Origin: JBEAOO01 sp041164825
GTDB taxonomy: Bacteria > Pseudomonadota > Gammaproteobacteria > Burkholderiales > Burkholderiaceae_C
Assembly: GCA_041164825.1 (NCBI GenBank)
Contig: JBEAOO010000313.1
Coordinates: forward strand, 1 to 15,091
Length of the DNA: 15,091 bases
Reading direction: 5' to 3'
A program made the position numbers and the translations under genes. This document shows positions 1-6,984 of this stretch, piece by piece. The notes beneath the pieces were generated by a model. That model did not search any database. It was not told the DNA's origin and saw only the letters and a list, made by a program, of their open reading frames with translations. Numbering within the stretch: position 1 is the first letter of the stretch; every line of letters starts with the position of its first letter.

Positions 1-322
1 CCGTCAGCCCTTTTTTCGTGATCAACGCGGCCAAGTCTTGCTTCAGCGTCTTGAGCTCGTCCCCGGCATCCAGCGTGCGAACGTGGGCCGTGAGGCTGGT
101 GTTCGAGGCATTCGCGAAGGCCAAGCAGAGCAAGCAGTCTGCCCCTGGGAACCACGTGTCTGGCTTGGGCACCTCGCTCATCACAATGGCCACCCGCGCG
201 ACTTTGGCCGGCCCAGCGAAATACCCTTTGCTGAAGCCGATGGGCGCTTGCACCGGAGTGGATGCGCAACCCGTGACCAACAGCACCGCACCGAGCAGCG
301 CACCAGCAGTCCATCGAATCAT
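1..322 (-). CDS. Predicted lipoprotein of unknown function (3' end outside window)
   Basis: The reading frame begins at ATG 322 on the minus strand and runs without a stop off the left edge, so only about 107 N-terminal residues are visible. A purine-rich GGGGAGAG ribosome-binding site lies about 6 bases upstream of the ATG, which fixes the start. Residues 1-18 form a lipoprotein signal peptide: basic Arg3, a hydrophobic stretch, then LVTGC with the lipobox Cys at position 19. Ala at +2 predicts sorting to the outer membrane. The mature part contains 'GYFAGPAKVARVAIVMSEVP', a Cys-rich patch (ADCLLCLAF) and a charged region 'DELKTLKQDLAALITKKGL'. I do not recognise the family. It lies 145 bases downstream of the DUF4405 gene on the same strand, with its own ribosome-binding site. 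The lipoprotein call is strong; the function is unknown. Confidence 0.7.
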   Translation of the reverse strand, partial: MIRWTAGALLGAVLLVTGCASTPVQAPIGFSKGYFAGPAKVARVAIVMSEVPKPDTWFPGADCLLCLAFANASNTSLTAHVRTLDAGDELKTLKQDLAALITKKGLT

Positions 323-467
323 GTGTTTCTCTCCCCGAAATAGCAATCATTGAGAGGGAGAAGTTTAGTTCGCACATGGCCGTCAGCAGTTCAGTGGCGA
401 CGACGCCTTGCGCGTGGATACCTCGGCTTTCGGGTCGCGGACCACGAGCCAAGCTGCGCCCTGCATG

Positions 468-968
468 TCAGTGCGGCACGGTCAGGACAGCGTTGAGCAC
501 CTCGGCTTGGCGATACAGCTCAGTTCCCACGGACTGCGCGACGGTCGACGCGTTGTTCACCACCACCACGCCCTGCAGCGCCAAGCGGCGCTGCATCTGC
601 TCCCGGCTCACACCGGCCACCTGGGCCAACACCGGCAAGGGCGCCGCGGCCAGCGCTGCAATCGGCCCAGCGAACGGCGGCTTCTCACGCCGCTCATTCG
701 GCCCCAGGCGGACAAACGACAGGGCCAATGTGGTCAGCAGCACACCCACGATCCAGCGCGCGCGAGGCATCGCCACATGGCGCTTGAGCAGCGCTCCGTT
801 GGCCCACACGTGCCCGGCAACGCCAATCAGCAGCAACCCGCTCAAGCACTCGTGCGCCAGTTTGTTGAGCCCGCTGTCGAGGCGAAAAAACAGCAGCACC
901 CCGGTGACGGCCACGAGCACGAACGAACCGATCGTGAGCGGTGTGAACCAGGGGCGGGCGGCGTGCAT
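468..968 (-). CDS. DUF4405 domain membrane protein, cytochrome b561-like
   Basis: The 166-residue protein has three predicted membrane helices: about residues 11-28 (LTIGSFVLVAVTGVLLFF), 42-57 (LSGLLLIGVAGHVWAN) and 72-89. A soluble C-terminal region of about 75 residues follows. The pattern 'LAHECLSGLLLIGVAGHVWA' resembles the DUF4405 family, which is related to small cytochrome b561/formate dehydrogenase gamma-type membrane proteins. His39 and His53 are 14 residues apart around helix 2, a spacing compatible with haem b ligation, though that is inference. The tail (VAGVSREQMQRRLALQGV) resembles a short helical domain seen after DUF4405 in related proteins. A GAGG motif just before the ATG at 968 gives a modest ribosome-binding site. 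It lies 142 bases downstream of the YiaA/B-family gene, with a stem-loop between them. Redox partner and role cannot be read from the sequence. Confidence 0.72.
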   Translation of the reverse strand: MHAARPWFTPLTIGSFVLVAVTGVLLFFRLDSGLNKLAHECLSGLLLIGVAGHVWANGALLKRHVAMPRARWIVGVLLTTLALSFVRLGPNERREKPPFAGPIAALAAAPLPVLAQVAGVSREQMQRRLALQGVVVVNNASTVAQSVGTELYRQAEVLNAVLTVPH

Positions 969-1061
969 GAAACCTCGGGCGAGAGCGGCAGCAATGACAG
1001 GCGCTCAGTCTCGGTTGCGCTTGTGTCCCGGGGCCGTCGGGCAGGCAAAGAACTGTGAATG

Positions 1062-1100
1062 GGCTGCGCCGCGTCGCGCTCCGCCCGGCGCGGCGCAGCC
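1062..1100 (-). terminator. 12-bp perfect stem-loop after the YiaA/B-family gene
   Basis: Arms 1062-1073 (GGCTGCGCCGCG) and 1089-1100 (CGCGGCGCAGCC) are perfectly complementary, with a 15-base loop. The structure starts 10 bases after the stop codon of the upstream minus-strand gene (stop at 1111) and ends about 94 bases before the DUF4405 start. There is no U-run on the minus strand after the stem, so it is not a canonical intrinsic terminator. It may terminate with Rho or protect an mRNA 3' end. Confidence 0.4.
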
Positions 1101-1110
1101 AACGCGACCA

Positions 1111-1581
1111 TCACATGCTGTGTTGTCCGGCGTTGCGCTCGGCGGTCGGATTCAGCCTCTGAAACTGCGCCACGTCACGCGCGTTCTTTTGCACCGCAAG
1201 AGCGCCAAACAGACAGAGTAGAAACGACATCGCGTAGAAGCCCTTTTCACTGCCCACCAGCCTGGCGTTCCACAGGCCCAAGGTAAGCAGGGCGATGGAC
1301 AGCCCGAGTGAGCTCCAGCAGAGGGTGACGTACAGGCCGGTGACGGCGATGCCTTCAAGCCGGTCGCGCACGGATTTTTGCAGTGAGATGGCCGCAAACA
1401 ATCCGTAGACGAGGAGGGTGACGTAGTAACCCTTGTCGTTGCGCAGCATGGCAGCGTTCCACAGGCCCATCAGGTAGGTGGCGCCGCCGATGAAGAGCGC
1501 AGCCCAGGAGGCACCCACGAAGGCCGCGGTGGGGCGCGGGACTTGGGTGTTCATGGGCGAGGAGGATGCAGCGTGCTTCAT
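1111..1581 (-). CDS. YiaA/YiaB-family inner membrane protein
   Basis: The 156-residue protein is an internal duplication of a two-helix unit: 'FVGASWAALFIGGATYLMGLWNA...KGYYVTLLVYGLFAAISLQKSVRD' and 'LYVTLCWSSLGLSIALLTLGLWNA...KGFYAMSFLLCLFGALAVQKNARD'. Each unit carries GLWNA, a KG[YF]Y motif and a closing QK(S/N)(V/A)RD. This is the layout of the YiaAB two-helix domain, giving four membrane helices, and the length is close to E. coli YiaA. The biochemical role of the family is not established. Neither possible start has a convincing ribosome-binding site. The ATG at 1581 is taken here; the ATG at 1554 (MNTQVPRP) would shorten the protein by nine residues and is equally plausible. The gene follows mfd on the same strand by 77 bases and precedes the DUF4405 gene. 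Confidence 0.8.
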   Translation of the reverse strand: MKHAASSSPMNTQVPRPTAAFVGASWAALFIGGATYLMGLWNAAMLRNDKGYYVTLLVYGLFAAISLQKSVRDRLEGIAVTGLYVTLCWSSLGLSIALLTLGLWNARLVGSEKGFYAMSFLLCLFGALAVQKNARDVAQFQRLNPTAERNAGQHSM

Positions 1582-1600
1582 GGCCCCGACGCTACCGGGT

Positions 1601-1652
1601 GAGCACGTTGCTCCGCATCGCTCCTAAGGGGGCAGCACGTCGCAACGCGCTC
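1601..1652. repeat. Imperfect inverted repeat between mfd and the YiaA/B-family gene
   Basis: Arms 1601-1611 (GAGCACGTTGC) and 1642-1652 (GCAACGCGCTC) match at 10 of 11 positions. In a minus-strand transcript the odd pair is a G-U wobble, so the stem closes fully downstream of mfd. In a plus-strand transcript it is an A-C mismatch, but that strand has a six-T run right after the stem (1654-1659). It could mark the mfd mRNA end or stop antisense transcription into mfd. Confidence 0.35.
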
Positions 1653-1658
1653 CTTTTT

Positions 1659-4600
1659 TCACGTGGTGCTGTCTGTGGGCTTTCCGAGCGAGCGCAACAC
1701 ATCGCGAATCATCTGCGCCCGGTCTTTGGGCTCCGGCGTCTCGCGCTCAATCCGCAGCTTGTCGTTGCCGGCGAGTTTGATGTGGCGGTTCTTTTGCACC
1801 AGCTCGATGATCTTCATCGCGTCCACCGGCGGGTTGGGGCGGAAGTTGATGACCATGAGCTTGGGCGCGGCGTCGATCTTGGTGACGCCGTAGGGCTTGG
1901 CCAGCACGCGCAGGCGGTGCACGTCGAACAAGGTCTGGCCTTGGGCGGGGAGCTTGCCGAAGCGGTCGGTGATTTCTTCGAGCAGGGTGTCGATCTGCTC
2001 GGGCTTGGCGGCCGTGGCCAGGCGCTTGTAGAGGTTGAGGCGGGTGTGCACGTCGCCGCAGTAGTCGGTGGGCAGCAGGGCGGGGGCGTGCAGGTTGATC
2101 TCGGTGGTGGCGCTCAGTGGCGAGAGCAAATCGGGCTCTTTGCCGGCCTTGAGGGAGCGCACGGCCTCGCTCAGCATCTCGTTGTAAAGCTGGAAGCCCA
2201 CTTCCATCATGTTGCCGCTCTGGTTGTCGCCCAGCACCTCGCCGGCGCCGCGGATCTCGAGGTCGTGCATGGCGAGGTAGAAGCCCGAGCCCAGTTCTTC
2301 CATGCTCTGGATAGCCTCCAAGCGCATGGCGGCTTGTTTGGTGAGGCCTTCCACGTCAGGCACCAGCAGGTAGGCATAGGCCTGGTGGTGGCTGCGACCC
2401 ACGCGGCCGCGCAGCTGGTGCAGCTGGGCCAGGCCGAACTTGTCGGCGCGGCTCATGATGATGGTGTTGGCGCTCGGCACGTCGATGCCGGTCTCGATGA
2501 TGGTGGAGCAGAGCAGCACGTTGTGGCGCTGCGCCACGAAGTCGCGCATCACGTGTTCGAGCTCGCGCTCGGGCATCTGGCCGTGGGCCACGGCGATGCG
2601 CGCCTCGGGCAGCAGCGCCTGCAAGGCATCGCGCCGGTTGAGGATGGTGTCGACCTCGTTGTGCAAAAAGTAGACCTGCCCGCCGCGGTTCAGCTCGCGC
2701 AGCACGGCCTCGCGGATGGTGCCGTTCGATTCATTGCGCACAAAGGTTTTGATGGCCAGGCGGCGTTGCGGCGCGGTGGCGATCACGCTCAAATCACGCA
2801 GGCCTTCAAGTGCCATGCCCAGGGTGCGCGGGATGGGCGTGGCAGTGAGTGTGAGTACGTCCACCTCGGCGCGCAGCGCCTTCATGGCCTCTTTGTGGCG
2901 CACGCCAAAGCGGTGTTCTTCGTCAATGATCAACAGCCCCAAGCGCATGAACTTGGTGTCTTGGCTGAGCAGCTTGTGGGTGCCGATGACGATGTCGACC
3001 GTGCCATCGGCCAGCCCGGCCATCGCGGCCTTGATCTCTTTGGTCGACCGGAAGCGCGACATCTCGGCGACCTTGATCGGCCACTTGCCGAAGCGGTCGG
3101 AGATGTTTTGGTAGTGCTGCTCGGCGAGCAGCGTGGTGGGCGCCAGGATGGCCACTTGTTTGCCGCCAGTGACGGCCACGAAGGCCGCGCGCAGCGCCAC
3201 TTCCGTCTTGCCAAAACCCACGTCGCCGCAGACCAGGCGGTCCATGGGCTTCGGTGACACCATGTCTTGAATCACGGCGTGGATCGCGGCCTTTTGGTCG
3301 GCGGTTTCCTCAAAGCCAAAGCTGGCCGCAAAGGCCTCGTAATCGTGCGGCGAGAAGCGGAAGGCGTAGCCCTCGCGCGCCGCGCGGCGGGCATAGAGGT
3401 TGAGCAGCTCGGCGGCGGTGTCGCGCACCTGCTCGGCTGCCTTGCGCTTGGCCTTGTCCCACTGACCGGAGCCCAGGCGGTGCAGCGGCGCTTCGTCGGC
3501 ACTGACGCCGGTGTAGCGGCTGATCAGGTGCAGTTGGGCCACCGGCACATAGAGCGTGGCTTGGTCGGCGTATTCGAGGTGCAAAAACTCGCTCGGGCCA
3601 TCGCCCAAATCGATGTTCATCAGGCCCACGTAGCGGCCGATGCCGTGGTTGCTGTGCACCACCGGGTCGCCCACCTTCAGCTCAGACAAGTCCTTGATCA
3701 GCGCGTTGACGTCGCTGACCTGCTCTTGCTTGCGGCGCCGGCGCGCGGTGGGCGCGGTGGCAAACAGCTCGGTTTCGGTGACGAACTGGATCGCCACGCC
3801 GCTTTCGGGCTCGGTCCAGAAAAAGCCCTGGGCCATGGGCGCCACCGCAATGGCAAAGCGCGCATCGCCGGCCACAAACGCGGCCAGTGAGGCCACGCTC
3901 GGCGGCTCGATGCGGCTGTCGCGCAGCAGCTCCAGCAGGCTCTCACGCCGGCCTTCGCTCTCGGCCACGATCAGCACGCGGTGCGCGGTGGTGCCCACGT
4001 GCAGCTGCAGCTTTTTGAGCGGCTCTTGCGCGCCGCGCTCCACGCTCAGGTCGGGCAGCGGGCGCGCCCAGTCCACTGGATCTGCGCCGCGCACGGCCAG
4101 CGCGGGCAGGGCGCTGGTGAGGGTGAAGAAGTCTTCGGGCTTGAGAAACAGGTCTTCCGGCGGCAGGATCGGGCGCTCGCGGTCGGCCTGCAAAAAGCGG
4201 TGGCGCTCGCGGGTTTCGGTCCAGAAGCGCTTGAGCGCTTCGTCGATGGTGCCGTGCAAGACCAGCGCAGTGCGCGCCACATCGATGTGCTCGAAGATCG
4301 TGGCCGTCTCGTCAAAAAACAGCGGCAGGTAGTACTCGATGCCGGCGGTGGCGATGCCGCTGCCGATGTCTTTGTAGACGCGCACCTTGGTGGGGTCGCC
4401 ATCGAGCTTCTCGCGCCAGCGGGCGCGGAACGCGGTGCGCGCGTCCTCGTCCATCGGGAACTCGCGGCCGGGCAGCAGGCGCACTTCGGGCACGGGGTAA
4501 AGGCTGCGCTGGCTGTCGGGGTCGAAGGTGCGGATGGAGTCGACCTCGTTGCCAAACAGATCGACCCGGAAGGGCACGAGTGAGCCCATGGGGAACAGGT

Positions 4601-5105
4601 CAATCAGCCCGCCGCGCACCGCGTATTCGCCCGGCTGCACCACCTGGCTCACGTGCTGGTAGCCGGCCAGGGTGAGCTGCGATTTGAGCGCCGATTCATC
4701 CAGCCGCTCTTTTTGTTTGAAGTGGAAGGTATAGGCCGCCAAAAAGCTGGGTGGCGCCAGCCGCACCAAGGCGGTGGAGGCCGGCATCAGCACCACATCG
4801 ACCTCGCGTTGGCGGATGCGCCAGAGCGTGGCCAGGCGCTCGGAGATCAAATCCTGGTGCGGGGAAAACGTGTCGTAGGGCAGCGTCTCCCAGTCGGGGA
4901 ACACGGCGATGCGCAACTCGGGCGCAAAAAACGCCAGTTCGCCTTCGAGCCGCTGGGTGTCCGAGGCCTCGGCGGTGACGATCAGCGTCAGCTTCTTCTC
5001 GGCCGTTTGCTGGCGCGCGTGGCCGGCCAGCAGCAGCGCATCGGCTGAGCCCAGCGGGCGGGGGAGGGTGTAGCGCTTGCCAACGGCGATGGACGGGATC
5101 TGCAT
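1659..5105 (-). CDS. mfd: Transcription-repair coupling factor Mfd
   Basis: Mfd is a cytoplasmic ATP-driven DNA translocase that removes stalled RNA polymerase from lesions and recruits UvrA. From the ATG at 5105 the protein has 1148 residues, the length I recall for E. coli Mfd. In order: a UvrB-like N-terminal module (about 50-330, with WETLPYDTFSPHQDLISERL and EYAVRGGLIDLFPMGS); an RNA-polymerase-interacting CarD-like domain (about 473-530, LKVGDPVVHSNHGIGRYVGL); a RecG-like helicase core with Walker A GDVGFGKT (627-634), DEEH box (728-731), TATPIPRT and QLRGRVGR; and a C-terminal TRCF domain (PTDYCGDVHTRLNLYKRLA). The Walker lysine is K633, next to E. coli K634. An in-frame ATG at 5168 would add 21 low-complexity Ser/Pro-rich residues not expected in the family; neither start has a Shine-Dalgarno. 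The gene is divergent from ispD. Confidence 0.97.
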   Translation of the reverse strand: MQIPSIAVGKRYTLPRPLGSADALLLAGHARQQTAEKKLTLIVTAEASDTQRLEGELAFFAPELRIAVFPDWETLPYDTFSPHQDLISERLATLWRIRQREVDVVLMPASTALVRLAPPSFLAAYTFHFKQKERLDESALKSQLTLAGYQHVSQVVQPGEYAVRGGLIDLFPMGSLVPFRVDLFGNEVDSIRTFDPDSQRSLYPVPEVRLLPGREFPMDEDARTAFRARWREKLDGDPTKVRVYKDIGSGIATAGIEYYLPLFFDETATIFEHIDVARTALVLHGTIDEALKRFWTETRERHRFLQADRERPILPPEDLFLKPEDFFTLTSALPALAVRGADPVDWARPLPDLSVERGAQEPLKKLQLHVGTTAHRVLIVAESEGRRESLLELLRDSRIEPPSVASLAAFVAGDARFAIAVAPMAQGFFWTEPESGVAIQFVTETELFATAPTARRRRKQEQVSDVNALIKDLSELKVGDPVVHSNHGIGRYVGLMNIDLGDGPSEFLHLEYADQATLYVPVAQLHLISRYTGVSADEAPLHRLGSGQWDKAKRKAAEQVRDTAAELLNLYARRAAREGYAFRFSPHDYEAFAASFGFEETADQKAAIHAVIQDMVSPKPMDRLVCGDVGFGKTEVALRAAFVAVTGGKQVAILAPTTLLAEQHYQNISDRFGKWPIKVAEMSRFRSTKEIKAAMAGLADGTVDIVIGTHKLLSQDTKFMRLGLLIIDEEHRFGVRHKEAMKALRAEVDVLTLTATPIPRTLGMALEGLRDLSVIATAPQRRLAIKTFVRNESNGTIREAVLRELNRGGQVYFLHNEVDTILNRRDALQALLPEARIAVAHGQMPERELEHVMRDFVAQRHNVLLCSTIIETGIDVPSANTIIMSRADKFGLAQLHQLRGRVGRSHHQAYAYLLVPDVEGLTKQAAMRLEAIQSMEELGSGFYLAMHDLEIRGAGEVLGDNQSGNMMEVGFQLYNEMLSEAVRSLKAGKEPDLLSPLSATTEINLHAPALLPTDYCGDVHTRLNLYKRLATAAKPEQIDTLLEEITDRFGKLPAQGQTLFDVHRLRVLAKPYGVTKIDAAPKLMVINFRPNPPVDAMKIIELVQKNRHIKLAGNDKLRIERETPEPKDRAQMIRDVLRSLGKPTDSTT

Positions 5106-5153
5106 GGTGGGCGACGGGCTCGGCGAGGAAGGATCGACAGCACAAATGGAAAG

Positions 5154-5180
5154 CGCCCCGAACGGCATGACCGCGGGGCG
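5154..5180 (-). promoter_or_regulatory. Stem-loop in the mfd leader, around an upstream ATG
   Basis: CGCCCCG (5154-5160) and CGGGGCG (5174-5180) form a perfect 7-bp GC stem whose 13-base loop holds the upstream in-frame ATG of mfd (5168). On the minus strand the stem is followed by CTTTCC, a weak pyrimidine run. If transcription starts near 5187 the hairpin lies within the first 35 bases of the mRNA. It could stabilise the 5' end, attenuate, or hide the upstream start codon. Confidence 0.35.
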
Positions 5181-5193
5181 TTGAACAGCGGCG

Positions 5194-5199
5194 ATTATA
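5194..5199 (-). promoter_or_regulatory. Perfect -10 box, candidate mfd promoter
   Basis: The minus strand reads TATAAT exactly at 5199-5194, in the divergent gap between mfd and ispD. The best position for a -35 element, 17 bases upstream, reads CACAAG and is a poor match, so this may be a weak or activator-aided promoter. A start near 5187 would leave a leader of about 82 bases before the mfd ATG at 5105. Confidence 0.4.
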
Positions 5200-5254
5200 G
5201 AATTCAGCCCCTTTCCCTTGTGCGGTGCACGGCAGCTTGCCGCTGCGCTTTGTC

Positions 5255-5977
5255 ATGCCCCACACCGCTTCTGTGTTGCCCCTGTCTGCCGCGCCGGTGG
5301 CCTGCCACGCGGTGGTGCCTTGCGCCGGCGTGGGCAGCCGCTCAGGCGCGGCCGGGCCCAAACAATACGCGCTGCTGGCCGGCGCCACGGTGGTGGCCCA
5401 CACGCTGCGTGCCTTGCGCGCGGTGCCCCGCTTGCAGCAGGTGCTGGTGGTGCTGATCCCTGGCGACGATCAGTTTGAAGCTGCCGCGCCCGATCACCTG
5501 CAGCCAGCAGCTCGCGTGGGCGGCGACACCCGTGCTGCCTCGGTGTTGGCCGGCTTGGCCGAGTTGCTGCGGCGCGGCGCCAGTCCCGACGACTGGGTGT
5601 TGGTGCACGATGCCGCGCGATGCCTGCTGCGGCCCGAGTGGGTGCAGCGGCTGATTGACGCTTGTGAGCACGACGCCGTGGGTGGCCTGCTGGCGCTGCC
5701 GCTGGCCGACACGCTCAAACAAGAAGCCGAGGGCCGCGTGACGGCCACGGTCGACCGCGCCCACAAGTGGCAGGCGCAGACGCCGCAGATGTTTCGTCTG
5801 GGCCAGCTGCAACACGCGCTGCTGCGCGCGGGTGCGCAAGTCACCGACGAGGCCAGCGCCATCGAAGCGCTGGGCCTGGCGCCGCGCCTGGTGCCAGCGC
5901 CGTTGGAAAATTTCAAAGTCACTTACCCGGCCGATTTTGATCTGGCCGACCGCTTGCTGAGGACCCGCACACCATGA
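5255..5977 (+). CDS. ispD: 2-C-methyl-D-erythritol 4-phosphate cytidylyltransferase IspD
   Basis: IspD joins CTP and MEP to form CDP-ME, the third step of the MEP isoprenoid pathway. From the ATG at 5255 it has 240 residues, normal for the family. The glycine-rich CTP-binding loop is at 23-38 (CAGVGSRSGAAGPKQY, with Arg29 and Lys36 in the positions of E. coli Arg20 and Lys27). The metal/CTP Asp lies in VHDAAR (Asp119). Further family signatures are VDRAHKWQAQTPQMF (Arg168), VTDEASAIEALG and NFKVTYPADF (Lys221). A GTG at 5225 would add ten residues with no better ribosome-binding site; neither start has a clear Shine-Dalgarno. The stop overlaps the ispF start as ATGA, so translation is probably coupled. 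In IspD-IspF fusion proteins of other bacteria these two activities sit on one chain. Confidence 0.96.
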   Translation: MPHTASVLPLSAAPVACHAVVPCAGVGSRSGAAGPKQYALLAGATVVAHTLRALRAVPRLQQVLVVLIPGDDQFEAAAPDHLQPAARVGGDTRAASVLAGLAELLRRGASPDDWVLVHDAARCLLRPEWVQRLIDACEHDAVGGLLALPLADTLKQEAEGRVTATVDRAHKWQAQTPQMFRLGQLQHALLRAGAQVTDEASAIEALGLAPRLVPAPLENFKVTYPADFDLADRLLRTRTP

Positions 5978-6480
5978 TCAACGCCACCCCGAAGTTCCCG
6001 ATCTGGCGTGTGGGCGAGGGCTGGGATGTGCACGCGCTGGTGGAAGGCCGGCCGCTGGTGCTGGGCGGTGTGGTGATCCCGCACACGCACGGGCTGCAAG
6101 GCCACTCGGATGCCGACGCACTCTGCCACGCCATCACCGACGCCTTGTTTGGCGCCGCTGCCCTGGGCGACATCGGCACACACTTCCCCGACACTGATGC
6201 GCAGTTCAAAGGCGCCGACTCGATCGCGCTGCTGGCCGAGGCGGCGCGCCGCGTGAAGTTGGCCGGCTGGCAGATTGGCAATGTCGACAGCACGGTGGTG
6301 GCGCAGGCGCCCAAGATGGCGCCGCACATCTTGGCCATGCGCGGGCGCATTGCCACCGCCTTGGGTGTGGCGATCGAGCAGGTGAATGTGAAGGCCAAAA
6401 CGGCCGAGCGCATGGGGCCGGTGGGGCGGCTGGAGGCCATTGAGGCCAATGCCATTTGCATGCTGGTGAAGCAGCCTTGA
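5974..6480 (+). CDS. ispF: 2-C-methyl-D-erythritol 2,4-cyclodiphosphate synthase IspF
   Basis: IspF closes CDP-ME 2-phosphate to the cyclic diphosphate MEcPP and releases CMP, two steps after IspD. The 168-residue chain is full length; the family works as a trimer with zinc sites. The zinc ligands are Asp18 and His20 in GEGWDVHAL and His52 in SDADALCHAI, equal to E. coli Asp8, His10 and His42 with a ten-residue N-terminal extension. The substrate loop GDIGTHFPDTD and the C-terminal KAKTAERMGPVGR (a variant form of the CDP-binding strand) are also present. The start overlaps the last bases of ispD, giving a two-gene operon. The gene ends 100 bases before the hairpin repeats. Confidence 0.97.
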   Translation: MINATPKFPIWRVGEGWDVHALVEGRPLVLGGVVIPHTHGLQGHSDADALCHAITDALFGAAALGDIGTHFPDTDAQFKGADSIALLAEAARRVKLAGWQIGNVDSTVVAQAPKMAPHILAMRGRIATALGVAIEQVNVKAKTAERMGPVGRLEAIEANAICMLVKQP

Positions 6481-6580
6481 GCGGCGCGTGGCCCTGATGC
6501 GCGACCCTGCACACATGGTGTGAGCAGCTTGGCTCTGTGAAGACGGTCTGATAACGTTTCCCGCTCGACGACCGGCGCGA

Positions 6581-6685
6581 GGGCGGCGATGGGCCGGGCC
6601 GATTTGCTCCGTGTCCTCCTGGTCCTCCCTTCGGTCGGCCCATTCCCCCTCTACCTGCGCAAATCGGCCCGGCCCATCACCGCCC
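6581..6685 (+). repeat. Long hairpin repeat, copy A
   Basis: Arms 6581-6606 and 6660-6685 are complementary at 25 of 26 positions (mismatch at 6587). The arm core reads GATGGGCCGGGCCGATTTG. The 53-base interior begins CTCCGTGTCCTCC and ends CCCCCTCTACCTGCG. Copy B has the same interior blocks but unrelated arms. The element sits in the convergent gap after ispF and contains no supported gene. It resembles REP-type palindromic elements in place and form; I do not recognise a named family. Confidence 0.75.
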
Positions 6686-6734
6686 CCACAACCGTCGAGG
6701 CCTGCGAAAGCGTGCACTGCCGCTACCGGTTCGG

Positions 6735-6832
6735 GGGAGCGCTGTGCCGCATTCGCTTTGCGCAGGTAAAGGGGGAGCCGGCCGCAGGCCGGCGGAGGAC
6801 ACGGAGCAAAGCGAATGCGGCGCAGCGCTCCC
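6735..6832 (-). repeat. Long hairpin repeat, copy B, inverted relative to copy A
   Basis: Arms 6735-6761 and 6806-6832 are complementary at 26 of 27 positions (mismatch at 6745). The arm core reads GCGCCGCATTCGCTTTGC on the minus strand. Read on that strand, the interior starts TCCGTGTCCTCC and ends CCCCCTTTACCTGC, matching copy A, while its centre forms a further small stem (GCCGGC at 6777-6782 and 6788-6793). It ends about 150 bases downstream of the envZ stop. Positions 6833-6984 to its right hold nothing I can support except a minor 7-base tandem duplication at 6881-6897. Confidence 0.75.
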
Positions 6833-6984
6833 TTGCGCCTGCCTTGGCAGAAGGTGAGCCTCCATGCCGAAAACCGCCCTTGCAGATTGCAGATTGCCGA
6901 GCCCGCGAGACCTGTGAGCCCGAGGGTCCGTGAGATGCCGACGGCCCGAACCCGTTCAGCCGCCCAAAGCGGCGCAGCCCGGTC

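Noticed and set aside
376..1221. 281-codon open frame on the plus strand
   Set aside because: Runs over the minus-strand DUF4405 gene and part of the YiaA/B-family gene, both of which have convincing membrane topology; this frame has none.
1566..3257. 563-codon open frame on the plus strand
   Set aside because: Antisense to mfd; composition is typical of a mirror frame (Val/His/Gln/Leu rich, low complexity). mfd motifs on the other strand are unambiguous.
5225..5254. GTG start extending IspD by ten residues
   Set aside because: No better ribosome-binding site, and the ATG at 5255 already gives a full-length family protein; kept only as an alternative.
6881..6897. TGCAGAT repeated twice plus TGC
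   Set aside because: A two-unit 7-base repeat is too short to be meaningful.
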